A DNA stretch of 56,844 bases, from positions 1 to 56,844 of the forward strand of contig NZ_FODB01000020.1 of the NCBI RefSeq assembly GCF_900110265.1, in the 5' to 3' direction. Under the pieces are notes generated by a model that had not been told where the DNA came from, did not search any database, and saw only the letters and a list, made by a program, of their open reading frames with translations. Shown in pieces: positions 16,149 to 26,409 of this stretch; position 1 is the first letter of the stretch, and each line of letters opens with the position of its first letter. Made by a program: the position numbers and the translations under genes. This stretch comes from Vreelandella aquamarina. GTDB taxonomy: Bacteria; Pseudomonadota; Gammaproteobacteria; Pseudomonadales; Halomonadaceae.

Positions 16149-16826
16149 ATGGCCCAATCGGATACGGTAACGCGTATTTTAGATACTGCAGACGTACTGT
16201 TTGCAGAGCGAGGCTTTGCCGAGACGTCGCTGCGCAATATCACCAGCAAGGCCCGGGTTAATTTGGCGGCCGTGAACTACCACTTTGGTTCCAAAAAAGC
16301 GCTAATTCAAGCGGTGTTTTCCCGCTATCTCGATCCATTTTCAGAGCGCTTTCACACCGCACTGGACGAGCTAGAAGCTCACTATCAAGGCCAGCCTATT
16401 CCTCTAGAAGTGCTGTTAGAGACCATGGCCACTACGGTACTGGCAGTGCCCGCCGAACGTAATAGCCTGAAGGTATTTATGCGGCTCCTAGGGTTAGCCT
16501 ACAGTCAGGCGCAAGGGCATCTGCGTCGCTACATTCAGCAGCAGTATGGCGATGTATTTACCCGTTTTACCGAGCTGGTGCGTAAAGCCACGCCTGAGCT
16601 GCCGGACGCCGAGCGCTTTTGGCGGCTACACTTTATGCTAGGCACAGTGATATTTACGCTCTCGGGACTGGATGCCCTGCGTGATATTGCTGCAAAGGAT
16701 TATCAAGAGCAGGTGACGGTGCGTGACCTTGTGCGGCGGCTACGTCCAGTCGTTGTTGCTGCGATGAACGCGCCGCTACCGGCTGCGGTTGAAGAGGGAA
16801 ACCATGGCAACGCCCAGGCTAGCTGA
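16149..16826 (+). CDS. psrA: TetR-family regulator PsrA
   Basis: This 225-residue repressor has an N-terminal helix-turn-helix that is very close to Pseudomonas PsrA: FAERGFAETSLRNITSKA and VNLAAVNYHFGSKKALIQAVFSR (about residues 19-60). The ligand domain shares FMRLLGLAYSQAQGHLR and FWRLHFMLGT. PsrA binds long-chain fatty acids and controls beta-oxidation and, in pseudomonads, rpoS. Its place between lexA and nagZ is conserved with Pseudomonas, which supports the name. I start at ATG 16149 with GGAGGG upstream. The end overlaps the next gene by 23 nt. Confidence 0.88.
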   Translation: MAQSDTVTRILDTADVLFAERGFAETSLRNITSKARVNLAAVNYHFGSKKALIQAVFSRYLDPFSERFHTALDELEAHYQGQPIPLEVLLETMATTVLAVPAERNSLKVFMRLLGLAYSQAQGHLRRYIQQQYGDVFTRFTELVRKATPELPDAERFWRLHFMLGTVIFTLSGLDALRDIAAKDYQEQVTVRDLVRRLRPVVVAAMNAPLPAAVEEGNHGNAQAS

Positions 16827-17319
16827 ATTACCGCCTTCCCAATCTGGTTGGGTGGAGATTGACACCCAGCGGCAGCGGTTGCGCTGGTGGCAGGGAAAGG
16901 AAGTGAACTATGAGTGCACGATCTCCACTGGGGTTGCTGGCGTAGGGCAGCAAGAGGGTAGCGGCCAAACACCGCTGGGCTGGCACTATGTCCGTGCGTC
17001 TATCGGCAAGGGCTTGCCTGATAATGCGGTATTTCGTGGTCGCCGATGGACTGGCGAAGTATTTTCGCCTGAATTGGCGACCAATTACCCTGAGCGAGAC
17101 TGGATTCTAACGCGCATTATGTGGCTCTGCGGGCTGGAGCGCGGCGTTAACCGCGGCGCTGACGTGGACTCCCAGCGGCGCTACATTTATTTGCACGGCA
17201 CGCCTGAAGAACAACCGATGGGTGTGGCTGCCTCTCACGGCTGCATCCGCCTGCGAAATCACGATTTACACTACCTGTTTGCACACGCCCAACCCGGTAC
17301 GCCGGTTTGGTTGCATTAA
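16804..17319 (+). CDS. YkuD-fold L,D-transpeptidase/L,D-carboxypeptidase without signal peptide
   Basis: A 171-residue single-domain YkuD protein. The catalytic motif is YLHGTPEEQPMG followed by ASHGCIRLRNHD (Cys about 146, with the two conserved His). TPLGWHYVR and GRRWTGEVFSPEL line the substrate groove in relatives. There is no signal peptide or membrane anchor, so it should act in the cytoplasm. That points to a peptidoglycan-recycling L,D-carboxypeptidase of the ElsL/LdcV kind, trimming the terminal D-Ala from muropeptides, rather than a periplasmic crosslinking enzyme. nagZ follows 82 bp later. I choose ATG 16804 with GAGGGAA upstream; it overlaps psrA by 23 nt. The cytosolic role is inferred. 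Confidence 0.8.
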   Translation: MATPRLAELPPSQSGWVEIDTQRQRLRWWQGKEVNYECTISTGVAGVGQQEGSGQTPLGWHYVRASIGKGLPDNAVFRGRRWTGEVFSPELATNYPERDWILTRIMWLCGLERGVNRGADVDSQRRYIYLHGTPEEQPMGVAASHGCIRLRNHDLHYLFAHAQPGTPVWLH

Positions 17320-17347
17320 GCCCACTTCCGGGCGTCCTGCCAGAATT

Positions 17348-17375
17348 TTGACACGCTAAGCGGTTAGTCTAAAAT
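17348..17375 (+). promoter_or_regulatory. nagZ: Promoter of nagZ
   Basis: TTGACA (17348-17353), a 16-bp spacer and TAAAAT (17370-17375), 26 bp before the nagZ start. It gives nagZ expression independent of psrA. Confidence 0.65.
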
Positions 17376-17401
17376 GGCGCCCTTTTTGTCGGATCCTCCC
17401 C

Positions 17402-18412
17402 ATGACGCAACCCATTGGCCCGGTCATGCTTGACCTAGAAGGGCCGCAGTTATCCAACGCTGAAAAGACATTGCTAAAAGACCCTGCGGTGGGCGGCGTT
17501 ATCCTGTTCGCCCGTAATGTCGAAGATGCGTACCAAGTGCGGCAGCTCTGCAGCAGTATTCGTCGTGTGCGTGGTGATCTACTGCTAGGTATTGACCAAG
17601 AGGGCGGTCGAGTCCAGCGGATCAAAAAAGGGGTGACCAACCTGCCCGCCATGGCGCGAATTGGCGATCTGTATGCCAGCGACCCAGTAGCAGGGCTCAC
17701 CTTAGCCAAAGACACAGGCTGGCTGCTGGGGATGGAAATGGCCGCCTGTGGGTTGGATATGAGTTTTGCGCCAGTGTTGGATGTTGAGAGCGGTATCTCC
17801 AGCGTCATTGGCGACCGTAGTTTCAGCAGCGATCCAGAGCATGTCGCCCAACTAGGGCGCGCCTTTATCGAAGGCTTGCATGAAGCTGGCATGGCGGCAG
17901 TTGGTAAGCATTTTCCTGGCCATGGCGGAGTGGCGGCGGATTCCCATATTGCGCTGCCAGTGGATGAGCGACCCCTGGCCGAGCTGAAAGCCCGAGACCT
18001 CGTGCCGTTTCGCGAGTTAGCGGGTGTGTTGAACGGTGTCATGCCTGCCCACGTGACTTATTCAGCGTTTGATACTCGCCCTGCAGGGTTCTCACCCAAC
18101 TGGTTAGGCATGCTGCGTGAATCATTGGGGTTCAAAGGGTGTATTTTTTCCGATGATTTAAGCATGACGGGGGCGCATGAGGCAGGCGGCCCGGCTGAGC
18201 GTGCCAAAGCGGCGCTGGCCGCTGGCTGCGATATGTTGCTGATCTGCAATGACCGAGCGGCAGCCATTGAGGTACTAGGGGCCTGCCAAGGGGTGCTGAA
18301 TAAACGGCCTGCCAAGCTGCGTTACGGCCGTGCTAGGCCTGAACTGGATGCACTGGCTGCACTCGGCCGTTGGCGCCGCACGCATGCCAAGCTCGAAGCG
18401 CTAGCGAATTAA
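17402..18412 (+). CDS. nagZ: Beta-N-acetylhexosaminidase NagZ
   Basis: This 336-residue cytosolic glycoside hydrolase family 3 enzyme removes GlcNAc from anhydro-muropeptides in cell-wall recycling. Motifs are PVMLDLEG at the N-terminus, LLGIDQEGGRVQR, FAPVLDV, the mobile catalytic loop VGKHFPGHG (about 170-178; His/Asp pair) and the nucleophile loop IFSDDLSM (Asp about 244-245). No signal peptide. Its own promoter is visible upstream. The neighbouring cytosolic YkuD enzyme probably works on the same muropeptides. Confidence 0.95.
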   Translation: MTQPIGPVMLDLEGPQLSNAEKTLLKDPAVGGVILFARNVEDAYQVRQLCSSIRRVRGDLLLGIDQEGGRVQRIKKGVTNLPAMARIGDLYASDPVAGLTLAKDTGWLLGMEMAACGLDMSFAPVLDVESGISSVIGDRSFSSDPEHVAQLGRAFIEGLHEAGMAAVGKHFPGHGGVAADSHIALPVDERPLAELKARDLVPFRELAGVLNGVMPAHVTYSAFDTRPAGFSPNWLGMLRESLGFKGCIFSDDLSMTGAHEAGGPAERAKAALAAGCDMLLICNDRAAAIEVLGACQGVLNKRPAKLRYGRARPELDALAALGRWRRTHAKLEALAN

Positions 18413-18459
18413 TTCCATTTTTATACCGTTTTCTTATTAGATGTTTTTGGAGAAGTAGC

Positions 18460-19038
18460 ATGTCCAAGTTGGATAAAGAAGCGCTTGAATCGTTAGATTC
18501 TATGCGTGAGTTGATGGATAACGCCGACTGCCTGATTTCACAAGAGCAGGTTGAGCGAGCGTTGGATCGCATGGCGGAAGAGATCACGCGAGACTTGGGC
18601 GACAAGCTACCGGTGTTTTACTGCGTTATGAATGGCGGGCTCATTACCACGGGGCATCTGCTGACGCGTCTTGGTTTTCCGCTGGAAGTGGACTATTTAC
18701 ATGCGACCCGTTACCGCAACGAGCTGCGCGGCGGTGAGCTTTTCTGGCGCGTATCGCCTGAAATTCCCATGGCGGGCCGACATGTAGTGATTGTTGACGA
18801 CATCCTCGATGAAGGCGCAACCCTAGCGGCCATTCTGAAATACTGCAAAGAAGCCCAGGCGGCCAGTGTGACTACCGCAGTGTTGGTCGACAAGCAGCAC
18901 GACCGCAAAGCCGTTCCGGGATTAAAAGCAGATTACTGCAGCCTAGAAGTGGCCGACCGTTACGTGTTTGGTTTTGGTATGGACTACAAAGGCTACTGGC
19001 GTAATGCCCCTGGAATTTTTGCTCCCAAGGGCATGTAA
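18460..19038 (+). CDS. hpt: Hypoxanthine-guanine phosphoribosyltransferase
   Basis: A 192-residue type I phosphoribosyltransferase. It has VFYCVMNGGLITTGHLLTRL, the PRPP loop VVIVDDILDEGATLAAIL (about 108-125) and the base-binding tail DRYVFGFGMDYKGYWRN. It salvages hypoxanthine and guanine. The first 35 residues are acidic and helical. I start at ATG 18460 with GGAGAAG upstream, 47 bp after nagZ. In Pseudomonas a purine-related enzyme also sits beside nagZ. It converges on ppsR with 12 bp between. Confidence 0.9.
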   Translation: MSKLDKEALESLDSMRELMDNADCLISQEQVERALDRMAEEITRDLGDKLPVFYCVMNGGLITTGHLLTRLGFPLEVDYLHATRYRNELRGGELFWRVSPEIPMAGRHVVIVDDILDEGATLAAILKYCKEAQAASVTTAVLVDKQHDRKAVPGLKADYCSLEVADRYVFGFGMDYKGYWRNAPGIFAPKGM

Positions 19039-19050
19039 GCTAGCGCAATC

Positions 19051-19884
19051 CTAGCGGGGTGAGAACCGCCTCGCTAGGCCGGTTTCCGCAATCATGCGCG
19101 TAGAGATCTCTTCTATTGAAAATCGCGTCGTATCAATAAACGGAATATGCATTGCCCGGTACAGCGATTCTGCCTGCTCTACTTCTTGTAAGCACTGATC
19201 CATCGAGCTATAGCGGCTATTGGGGCGGCGTTCATTACGAATGGCCGAGAGTCGGCGTGCATCAATGGTAAGGCCAAACAGCTTGTGCCGATGAGGTGCC
19301 AGCGCTTTGGGTAGCTTCAAGCTGCCATCTTCATCCAGGTCATCTTCGGTGAGCGGATAGTTCGCGGCGCGAATGCCGAACTGCAGCGCCAAGTAGAGTG
19401 AGGTCGGCGTTTTACCACAGCGGGAAACCCCCACTAGAATAATATCGGCTTTGTCGTATTGGTGGGTGCGTGCTCCATCGTCGTTATCGAGTGCAAAGTG
19501 AACCGAGTGGATGCGATCCATATATACGTCGTCGCTACCGATGGAGTGTGTTCTGCCGACGCTGTAGGAAGAGTGCGTTTCCAGCTCCTGCTCAAGGGGT
19601 TCTAGAAACGTCGAAAAAATATCGACCTTAAACCCCGACGCTTGGCGGATAACGTTACGAATCTGTTGATCCACAATCGTATCAATGATAATCGGTCTAC
19701 AGCCATCGCGTACGGCGGTCGATTCGATAATCTGTGCCAGTGCCTGTGCTTTTTCAACCGTATCAATATACGGTTTAGTCAGCATATTGATCTCCACATC
19801 ACTGAACTGCGCTAAGAGACTGCGCCCTAAGCTTTCTGCGGTGATGCCGGTGCCATCCGAAATAAAGAAAGCTGTTCGTTTCAT
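19051..19884 (-). CDS. ppsR: Phosphoenolpyruvate synthase regulatory protein (kinase/pyrophosphorylase)
   Basis: A 277-residue bifunctional enzyme of the DUF299 family. It inactivates PEP synthase by ADP-dependent phosphorylation of a threonine and reactivates it by Pi-dependent dephosphorylation. Marks are [22 protein letters not shown] at the start, GRTHSIG, the P-loop [16 protein letters not shown] (about 151-166) and the C-terminal [10 protein letters not shown]. It is divergent from its target gene ppsA across a 236-bp spacer, the common arrangement. Confidence 0.95.
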   Translation of the reverse strand: MKRTAFFISDGTGITAESLGRSLLAQFSDVEINMLTKPYIDTVEKAQALAQIIESTAVRDGCRPIIIDTIVDQQIRNVIRQASGFKVDIFSTFLEPLEQELETHSSYSVGRTHSIGSDDVYMDRIHSVHFALDNDDGARTHQYDKADIILVGVSRCGKTPTSLYLALQFGIRAANYPLTEDDLDEDGSLKLPKALAPHRHKLFGLTIDARRLSAIRNERRPNSRYSSMDQCLQEVEQAESLYRAMHIPFIDTTRFSIEEISTRMIAETGLARRFSPR

Positions 19885-20120
19885 AACCTGATCCGCCAGT
19901 CTGCCATGTTCATAGATAAGCTATTGTGTGCTGTGCAAACGATGAGCACAACGCCTAGTCGATACTACATAAAACGCTAATTTTGTGTATTTGTTGTAAA
20001 AATCCTCCACTCCCTTCGCTGTTAGACCAATGGCGAATACGCTGCCGCAGTGCTAGGGTGACAACGTCTATTAGTGTCGTCCCAACGGGTCGTAACGAAG
20101 TCTAAAAGCGAGGGGGTTGC

Positions 20121-22505
20121 GTGGAAGAGTACATTCTGTGGTTCGATCAGCTAGGTATGGCAGACGTCGAACGCGTGGGTGGTAAAAACGCTTCGCTTGG
20201 CGAAATGATTTCCAATTTATCGGGTGTAGGCGTCACGGTGCCAGGCGGCTTCGCGACCACTGCTCACGCGTACCGCGAGTTTCTCTCTCACGAAGGTCTG
20301 AACGACCGCATTAACGACAAGCTTGCTCGTTTAGATGTCGATGATGTCAAAGCACTGGCTGAGGCAGGAAAAACGATTCGCCAGTGGATCATTGATACAC
20401 CGCTGCCGCCTGGCTTTGAAGCCGCGCTTCGCGATGCCTACGAACAGCTCCAAACGCAACATCCAAGCCTCAAAGTAGCCGTGCGCAGCTCCGCCACGGC
20501 GGAAGACCTTCCCGATGCCTCCTTCGCTGGGCAGCAGGAAACCTTCTTGAACATTGAAGGTTTTGCCAATATCAAACATGCGGTGCATGAAGTGTTTGCC
20601 TCGCTGTTTAACGATCGCGCCATCTCCTACCGTGTGCATCGTGGCTACGCCCACGAGAATGTTGCGCTGTCAGCGGGCGTTCAAAAGATGGTGCGCTCTG
20701 AAACCGGCGCATCAGGCGTTATGTTTACCCTGGATACCGAATCTGGCTACCGTGATGCCGTTTTTGTCACGGCCTCTTGGGGGCTGGGCGAAACCGTGGT
20801 GCAGGGAGCCGTCAATCCTGACGAGTTCTATGTTCACAAGCCCACCCTGGCTGCTGGCCGCCCGGCCGTTCTGCGCCGCACGTTAGGGTCCAAGTTGATC
20901 AAGATGGTTTACGGCCAAGATGCCAGCGCCGGTAAATCTGTTGAAACCGTTGACGTGCCTTTCAAAGACCGTGGCCGCTTCTGCATCAACGATGAGCAGG
21001 TGATGGATCTTGCTCGTCAAGCAGTGACCATTGAGCAACACTACCAGCGCCCGATGGATATTGAGTGGGCATTGGATGGCGATGACGGCAAGCTCTATAT
21101 CGTTCAAGCGCGTCCTGAAACCGTCGTGTCACAGCAGGAGGGCGGTAAGCTTGAGCGCTTCCAACTGCGTGAGAAAGGGCGCACGCTGATTACTGGCCGG
21201 GCCATTGGCCAGCGTATCGGCCGCGGGGCAGTTAAGATTGTCCTCAGCCCAGACGAGATGGACAAAATTCAAGAAGGCGACATCTTGGTCACCGACATGA
21301 CGGACCCAGATTGGGAGCCCATCATGAAGCGCGCCTCGGCAATCGTGACTAACCGTGGTGGGCGTACCTGCCACGCGGCGATTATTGCCCGGGAATTGGG
21401 CATTCCTGCGGTGGTTGGCTGTGGCGATGCGACCACGCAGCTACAAGAAGGCATTGACGTTACGGTTTCGTGTGCGGAAGGGGATACCGGCCACGTTTAT
21501 GAAGGGTTGCTGGCTTTTGACTGCAACGTGTCCAGCGTTGATTCCATGCCGGAGATTCCGTTTAAAATTATGATGAACGTGGGCAACCCGGATCGCGCTT
21601 TCGGTTTCGCTAGTTTGCCCCATGCAGGCGTTGGCTTGGCGCGTCTTGAATTCATCATCAATCGCATGATTGGTGTGCACCCGAAAGCGCTGCTTGAGTA
21701 CGATACGCTGCCTGCTGATCTACAGCAGGTGATCGATCTACGTACTGCTGGTTACGCCGATCCGGTGAGCTTCTACGTCGATAAGCTGGTGGAGGGAATT
21801 TCCACGCTAGCTGCTGCTTTTCATCCGCAGCGCGTGATCGTTCGGTTGTCGGATTTTAAGTCCAACGAGTATGAAAACCTGATAGGCGGTAAGCTCTACG
21901 AGCCCGGTGAAGAGAACCCTATGCTGGGTTTCCGTGGGGCTTCTCGCTATATCTCCGAGGCATTTCGTCCTTGTTTCGAGCTCGAATGTCGCGCGCTGAA
22001 ACGTGTGCGTGACGACATGGGGCTGACCAACGTCGAAATCATGGTGCCGTTTGTGCGCACCACGGATGAAGCGCGTGAAGTAGTCGATCTGCTAGCGGCT
22101 AACGGTTTGCAGCGTGGCGGTGATGAGCACCCTGATGGTTTGAAGGTCATCATGATGTGTGAATTGCCTGCCAACGCGCTATTGGCGGACGAGTTCCTCG
22201 AGTATTTCGATGGCTTCTCCATTGGCTCGAATGACCTTACCCAGTTAACGCTGGGTTTGGATCGAGACTCGGGCATCGTCGCGCACTTGTTTGACGAACG
22301 TAACCCCGCGGTGAAAAAGCTGCTGGCCATGGCTATTAAGGCCTGTAAAGAGAAAGGTAAGTACGTGGGGATCTGCGGCCAAGGCCCTTCGGACCACCCG
22401 GATCTTGCCAAGTGGTTGATGGAGCAGGGCATTGACTCCGTGTCACTCAACCCCGATGCAGTGCTGGAAACGTGGTTCATGTTGGCGGGGGAAACTATTG
22501 CTTAG
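20121..22505 (+). CDS. ppsA: Phosphoenolpyruvate synthase
   Basis: The 794-residue enzyme makes PEP from pyruvate and ATP for gluconeogenesis. Order of domains: ATP-grasp nucleotide-binding part (1-340, with [11 protein letters not shown] and [24 protein letters not shown]), the phospho-histidine domain with GGRTCHAAI (His418; the neighbouring Thr is the PpsR target), and the PEP/pyruvate barrel with the catalytic Cys752 in [11 protein letters not shown]. It uses a GTG start at 20121 with AGGGGG upstream. Full length and intact. Divergent from ppsR. Confidence 0.96.
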   Translation: MEEYILWFDQLGMADVERVGGKNASLGEMISNLSGVGVTVPGGFATTAHAYREFLSHEGLNDRINDKLARLDVDDVKALAEAGKTIRQWIIDTPLPPGFEAALRDAYEQLQTQHPSLKVAVRSSATAEDLPDASFAGQQETFLNIEGFANIKHAVHEVFASLFNDRAISYRVHRGYAHENVALSAGVQKMVRSETGASGVMFTLDTESGYRDAVFVTASWGLGETVVQGAVNPDEFYVHKPTLAAGRPAVLRRTLGSKLIKMVYGQDASAGKSVETVDVPFKDRGRFCINDEQVMDLARQAVTIEQHYQRPMDIEWALDGDDGKLYIVQARPETVVSQQEGGKLERFQLREKGRTLITGRAIGQRIGRGAVKIVLSPDEMDKIQEGDILVTDMTDPDWEPIMKRASAIVTNRGGRTCHAAIIARELGIPAVVGCGDATTQLQEGIDVTVSCAEGDTGHVYEGLLAFDCNVSSVDSMPEIPFKIMMNVGNPDRAFGFASLPHAGVGLARLEFIINRMIGVHPKALLEYDTLPADLQQVIDLRTAGYADPVSFYVDKLVEGISTLAAAFHPQRVIVRLSDFKSNEYENLIGGKLYEPGEENPMLGFRGASRYISEAFRPCFELECRALKRVRDDMGLTNVEIMVPFVRTTDEAREVVDLLAANGLQRGGDEHPDGLKVIMMCELPANALLADEFLEYFDGFSIGSNDLTQLTLGLDRDSGIVAHLFDERNPAVKKLLAMAIKACKEKGKYVGICGQGPSDHPDLAKWLMEQGIDSVSLNPDAVLETWFMLAGETIA

Positions 22506-22656
22506 CCTCCTTCAGCTTGATTAGCGTGCTTGCTATTTTGCGCCTGGCCATTGTGCCGGGCGCAGTCGTTTTATAGGCTACGCTATTGCTTGAGCGCTCA
22601 AAAGGCGGTTACGCCTTGGTGATTCACGCCTGAGACACGGTTTAAGGAGAAAGGTT

Positions 22657-24444
22657 ATGCTGCCAAAAAGGGCACTCTCACTCACGGGTTTACTGCTGGC
22701 GCCAATGGTGAGTTGGGGGTTTAGTTACGAAACACCCTCCATTACACCGGAAGTAGGGTCAGGCTTTGAGGAGAAGCCGGGATGGGCGGCAGACTCCTTC
22801 GCGGTGGCGGCGGCTAACCCGCTGGCTACCGATGCGGGCTATCAGGTGCTCAAGGCCGGGGGGAATGCCATTGATGCGGCGGTAGCCGTACAAATGGTAT
22901 TAACTCTGGTGGAGCCGCAATCCAGTGGGATTGGTGGCGGCGCATTTTTGATGCACTTTGATGGTGCTGATGTACAGGCTTATGATGGCCGTGAAACGGC
23001 GCCTGCCGCCGTAACCGGCGAGCTGTTTATGGAAGATGGCGAGCCGCTGCCTTTTATGGAAGCGGTCGCCAGCGGGTTGTCGGTGGGCGTGCCCGGTACC
23101 TTGCGTATGTTGGAACAGGCCCATGCTGAGCATGGCCAGTTGGCTTGGCAAGAACTCTTTACCCCCGCGATTACACTGGCGGAAGAGGGGTTCGCGGTGA
23201 GCCAGCGGCTGCACACCAGCCTGGCTAATGACGAATATCTGCGCGAAAACGACCTGGCTCAAGCGTTTTATTACTCCGCCGATGGAGAGCCCCTGGAAGT
23301 GGGCACCACACTAAAAAATCCTGCCTTAGCCGCTATTTTGCGTCGCATTGCAGAAGAGGGCAGCGCTGCCTTTTATGAAGGTGAGGTCGCGGAGGATCTC
23401 GTTGAGCAGGTGCAGTCGCATCCGGTTCGACCCGGTAAGATCTCGCTTGATGACATCAGTGGTTACCAATCTCTTGAGCGTGAGCCGCTATGCACCCCCT
23501 GGCAGCAGTGGGAAGTGTGCGGGTTTCCTCCTCCCTCTTCTGGCCATCTAACGATCATGCAAATTCTCGGTATGCTGGACCAGCAACCGCTGTTGGAGGC
23601 GCCGCTGGAAAATGGCGTGACCAGTAGTGGCTGGCTGCATCAATTTCTAGAAGCCTCGCGGCTGGCGTTTGCTGACCGGGGCCGCTACATCGCTGACCCT
23701 GACTTTGTCGAGGCACCGGGCGGTGACTGGTCGCTCATGCTAGCGCCTGATTACCTTGGTAAACGCAGCGAGCTAATCGGTGAAGAGAGCATGGGTGAGA
23801 GCGCCGAGCCGGGCAATCCAGGTGAATTGGCTGTTAGCTTTGCCAGCCAGCCCGAGCAACCTGAGTATGGCACCAGCCATATCAGCATTGTGGATGCCGA
23901 TGGCAATGCGATTGCGATGACGACCACCATTGAGCAAGCCTTTGGTTCACGTATTCTGGCAGATGGCGGCACTGACCTGCCTGGCGGCTATTTATTGAAT
24001 AACGAGCTGACGGATTTCTCTTTTACTCCTGAGGTGGACGGGCAGCCGGTGGCTAACCGAGTGGAGCCTGGTAAGCGGCCACGCTCTAGTATGAGCCCCA
24101 CCTTGGTATTTGATCAGGAAACCGGTGCGCTGGTGGCGAGTCTCGGCTCCCCTGGTGGCGCTGCGATCATCCACTATACTGCTCGAACACTGGCAGCAAT
24201 GCGCGATTGGGGGTTGAACGCTCAGGAAGCGCTGAGTCTTCCCCATGCGATTACGTTGGGTGGTGATGTTTACTTAGAGGAGGGTCGCTTCCCTGAAGAG
24301 ATCATCGAATCGCTGCGTGAGCGGGGTCACAACGTGAGCGAACGTGAGCTCACGAGCGGCCTTCAGGCGATTCGGCGATTGGAGGATGGCACACTGTTTG
24401 GTGGTGCCGACCCGCGTCGGGAAGGCGTCGTGATGGGTGAGTAA
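22657..24444 (+). CDS. ggt: Gamma-glutamyltransferase
   Basis: This 595-residue periplasmic Ntn-hydrolase cleaves glutathione and other gamma-glutamyl compounds. Residues 1-22 form a signal peptide (ending SWGFS). The large subunit carries GGNAIDAAVAVQMVLTLVEPQSSGIGGGAF. Autocleavage should occur before Thr406 (EYGTSHISIVD), giving the small subunit with its catalytic Thr. The oxyanion motif PGGAAIIHYT lies near residue 507. AAGGAGAAAGGTT precedes the ATG. It stands alone between ppsA and a convergent GDPD gene. Confidence 0.94.
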   Translation: MLPKRALSLTGLLLAPMVSWGFSYETPSITPEVGSGFEEKPGWAADSFAVAAANPLATDAGYQVLKAGGNAIDAAVAVQMVLTLVEPQSSGIGGGAFLMHFDGADVQAYDGRETAPAAVTGELFMEDGEPLPFMEAVASGLSVGVPGTLRMLEQAHAEHGQLAWQELFTPAITLAEEGFAVSQRLHTSLANDEYLRENDLAQAFYYSADGEPLEVGTTLKNPALAAILRRIAEEGSAAFYEGEVAEDLVEQVQSHPVRPGKISLDDISGYQSLEREPLCTPWQQWEVCGFPPPSSGHLTIMQILGMLDQQPLLEAPLENGVTSSGWLHQFLEASRLAFADRGRYIADPDFVEAPGGDWSLMLAPDYLGKRSELIGEESMGESAEPGNPGELAVSFASQPEQPEYGTSHISIVDADGNAIAMTTTIEQAFGSRILADGGTDLPGGYLLNNELTDFSFTPEVDGQPVANRVEPGKRPRSSMSPTLVFDQETGALVASLGSPGGAAIIHYTARTLAAMRDWGLNAQEALSLPHAITLGGDVYLEEGRFPEEIIESLRERGHNVSERELTSGLQAIRRLEDGTLFGGADPRREGVVMGE

Positions 24445-24459
24445 ACGACGCCCCGACTG

Positions 24460-26346
24460 TTACTGACGTAACCAGTTGCGTAGCTTGACCAGCATAAGAC
24501 CGCCGTCGCTTAGCGCACGGCGGTCTTCTGTTAAGGCGTGCAAGCGATCAGGATAATCGGTAATGATGGCATCAACGCCGAGGTCTATCAGTGCCGACAT
24601 GCGCGCCCGATCGTTGACCGTCCAGGCATGAATCTCGTAACCGAAAAGCGCCGCCAGGCGCACCTCTTGGGCGCTAATGCGGTTATGCCGCAGGCCTAAT
24701 GCATCAAATTGGCGTCGGTCTAGGGTGCCTGGAAGAATGAGCTGTGCTAGCAGAGTAACACGCAGCCCCGGGGCCTGTTGCTTGATGTAGCGCACCAGTG
24801 CAGGCGACGTGGTCGCCAGACGCATATCCATCAGCGCGTTAGGAAAGCCGCAGGCCGTCACGGCTGTTAGTGCTTCTTGCTGGGTGGCCCAGCAGCGATA
24901 GCGTATGTCGCTTTCCTGCCCCAGTGCATCGATGACTGCTTGTGCCAGCCTCTCTTCTTGACCCGGCAGGGCTTTCATATCGATCATCAGCGATGCGCGC
25001 CCGCGGACGGCGGCCAACGCTTCATCCAGCCCCGCTATGCGCTCCCCTTGAAAGGCGTCGCCAAACCAACTACCCACATCAAACTTGCTGAGTTCGCTAC
25101 GGGTGAGGTCGCTAAATTCTCGAGGATCACTGGTGAGGCGGGCGAGCGTTCGGTCGTGATAGAGCATGACCTGATTATCGGCACTCAGGCGAACATCCAG
25201 CTCTACGGCGTCAGCGCCATCCTCCAGCGCTTGAGACACGGCAGCAAGGGTGTTTTCCGGTGCCACCATGGAGCTTCCGCGATGGGCGATGATGGCCACG
25301 TTATCGCGAATCTCAAAACTGTTAAGAATCCACCACGCCTGTAGCCCTGCGAGCAGCAGCACGCTAAGTTCAATCGCCCATGCCATGCGTCCAGGGTGGG
25401 CATCGTGGGAAGGCGGCGCAGGGCGTGGTTCGTGATGGGCCAGCTGTAAGTAGAGGCAGGCGGACAGCAGAGCGTTAGTAGCAATACCAAGGAAAGTGAT
25501 GGTGAGTGTTACCAGCACATAGCCGGTTAAATAGGCCAGCATCGCTGGAATCAGCACCGTGTTGTGCTCTGGTAGCCACCACAATAAGGGCGTGACCAGC
25601 GTGTCAAACAGCCATGTGGTAATAATGGGTAAGCTAATAATGATCAGTAGCAGGGTGAGCACAGCCACTCCAATAGAGCGGTGCCAGCCACGTGTTAAAT
25701 AAACGCTTCGCGTGAGTGCTTGATACGGTGAGCAAGATTCCAGCGACACTAGTGGCAGTGCCAGCAGCCAGCGCAGATACAGCCACGCTGCTAAGATCAT
25801 CCAGATAACCACCAACGGTGTCGCGCAAGCTAAAAAGTACCACAGCACAGGAGGGCGAATGCGCTGCAAATAGTAGGGGTCGACACCGCTAAGCCATAGA
25901 TCGTATAGCCAGGTAAGCGCCATCATAAAAGGGGCAAGCAGCAATAGGTGAGCCCCGACCTGGAGAATCACTAGCACCGCCAGAGCGGGAAGCCGTCGTG
26001 TGCTCAACCAGAGCGCCTCGAACGCTAGCCGGTAATGGTTATCTTTTGGCCGGACAGCCACTTGCAACATGCCAGCCTGCTGCCAGTAAATGAGTAAAAA
26101 CGTAAAGCCAAGGCCCACCAGCATGACCAATAGCCCTAATGGGCTGAAGAGCAGCGCTAAGAGTGCATCCGTGGTGACCACCGTGCGGTTTAGCTGTGCC
26201 AAAAAGCGTTGCGATACCCAGGCAACGGCCGGTACCAATAAGGCAGAGGCCAGTAGGGTAAACAGCAAGTGATAAGCTATGAGCGGACGGAGGTGATCTC
26301 GGAGAGTGCGAAGAAGGGCGTTGCCTAATTGAGTGAGCGGCTGCAT
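24460..26346 (-). CDS. Membrane-anchored glycerophosphodiester phosphodiesterase
   Basis: A 628-residue protein with a membrane domain of about eight helices (residues 1-330, GDPD membrane domain family PF10110). A GDPD catalytic barrel follows from about residue 350, with AHRGSSMVAPENTLAA, GADAVELDVRLSADNQVMLYHD and the late WTVNDRARMSALIDLGVDAIITDYPD. It hydrolyses glycerophosphodiesters to glycerol-3-phosphate and alcohol. The start is uncertain. In-frame TTG 26403 and ATG 26373 lie in or against the rraA terminator hairpin, so I prefer ATG 26346 (MQPLTQLGN), though no good ribosome binding site is seen for any. Convergent with ggt. Confidence 0.85.
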   Translation of the reverse strand: MQPLTQLGNALLRTLRDHLRPLIAYHLLFTLLASALLVPAVAWVSQRFLAQLNRTVVTTDALLALLFSPLGLLVMLVGLGFTFLLIYWQQAGMLQVAVRPKDNHYRLAFEALWLSTRRLPALAVLVILQVGAHLLLLAPFMMALTWLYDLWLSGVDPYYLQRIRPPVLWYFLACATPLVVIWMILAAWLYLRWLLALPLVSLESCSPYQALTRSVYLTRGWHRSIGVAVLTLLLIIISLPIITTWLFDTLVTPLLWWLPEHNTVLIPAMLAYLTGYVLVTLTITFLGIATNALLSACLYLQLAHHEPRPAPPSHDAHPGRMAWAIELSVLLLAGLQAWWILNSFEIRDNVAIIAHRGSSMVAPENTLAAVSQALEDGADAVELDVRLSADNQVMLYHDRTLARLTSDPREFSDLTRSELSKFDVGSWFGDAFQGERIAGLDEALAAVRGRASLMIDMKALPGQEERLAQAVIDALGQESDIRYRCWATQQEALTAVTACGFPNALMDMRLATTSPALVRYIKQQAPGLRVTLLAQLILPGTLDRRQFDALGLRHNRISAQEVRLAALFGYEIHAWTVNDRARMSALIDLGVDAIITDYPDRLHALTEDRRALSDGGLMLVKLRNWLRQ

Positions 26347-26374
26347 AGTCACAAAAGTGTCAGAGTGAAGCATC

Positions 26375-26397
26375 AGGGTGGCACTAACTGCCACCCT
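26375..26397 (-). terminator. Hairpin after rraA
   Basis: Perfect 9-bp stem AGGGTGGCA/TGCCACCCT with a 5-nt loop, 13 bp past the rraA stop. The T-run on the minus strand is weak (CTGATGCTTC), so termination may be partial. Confidence 0.45.
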
Positions 26398-26409
26398 TGA
26401 CAAGCGGGA

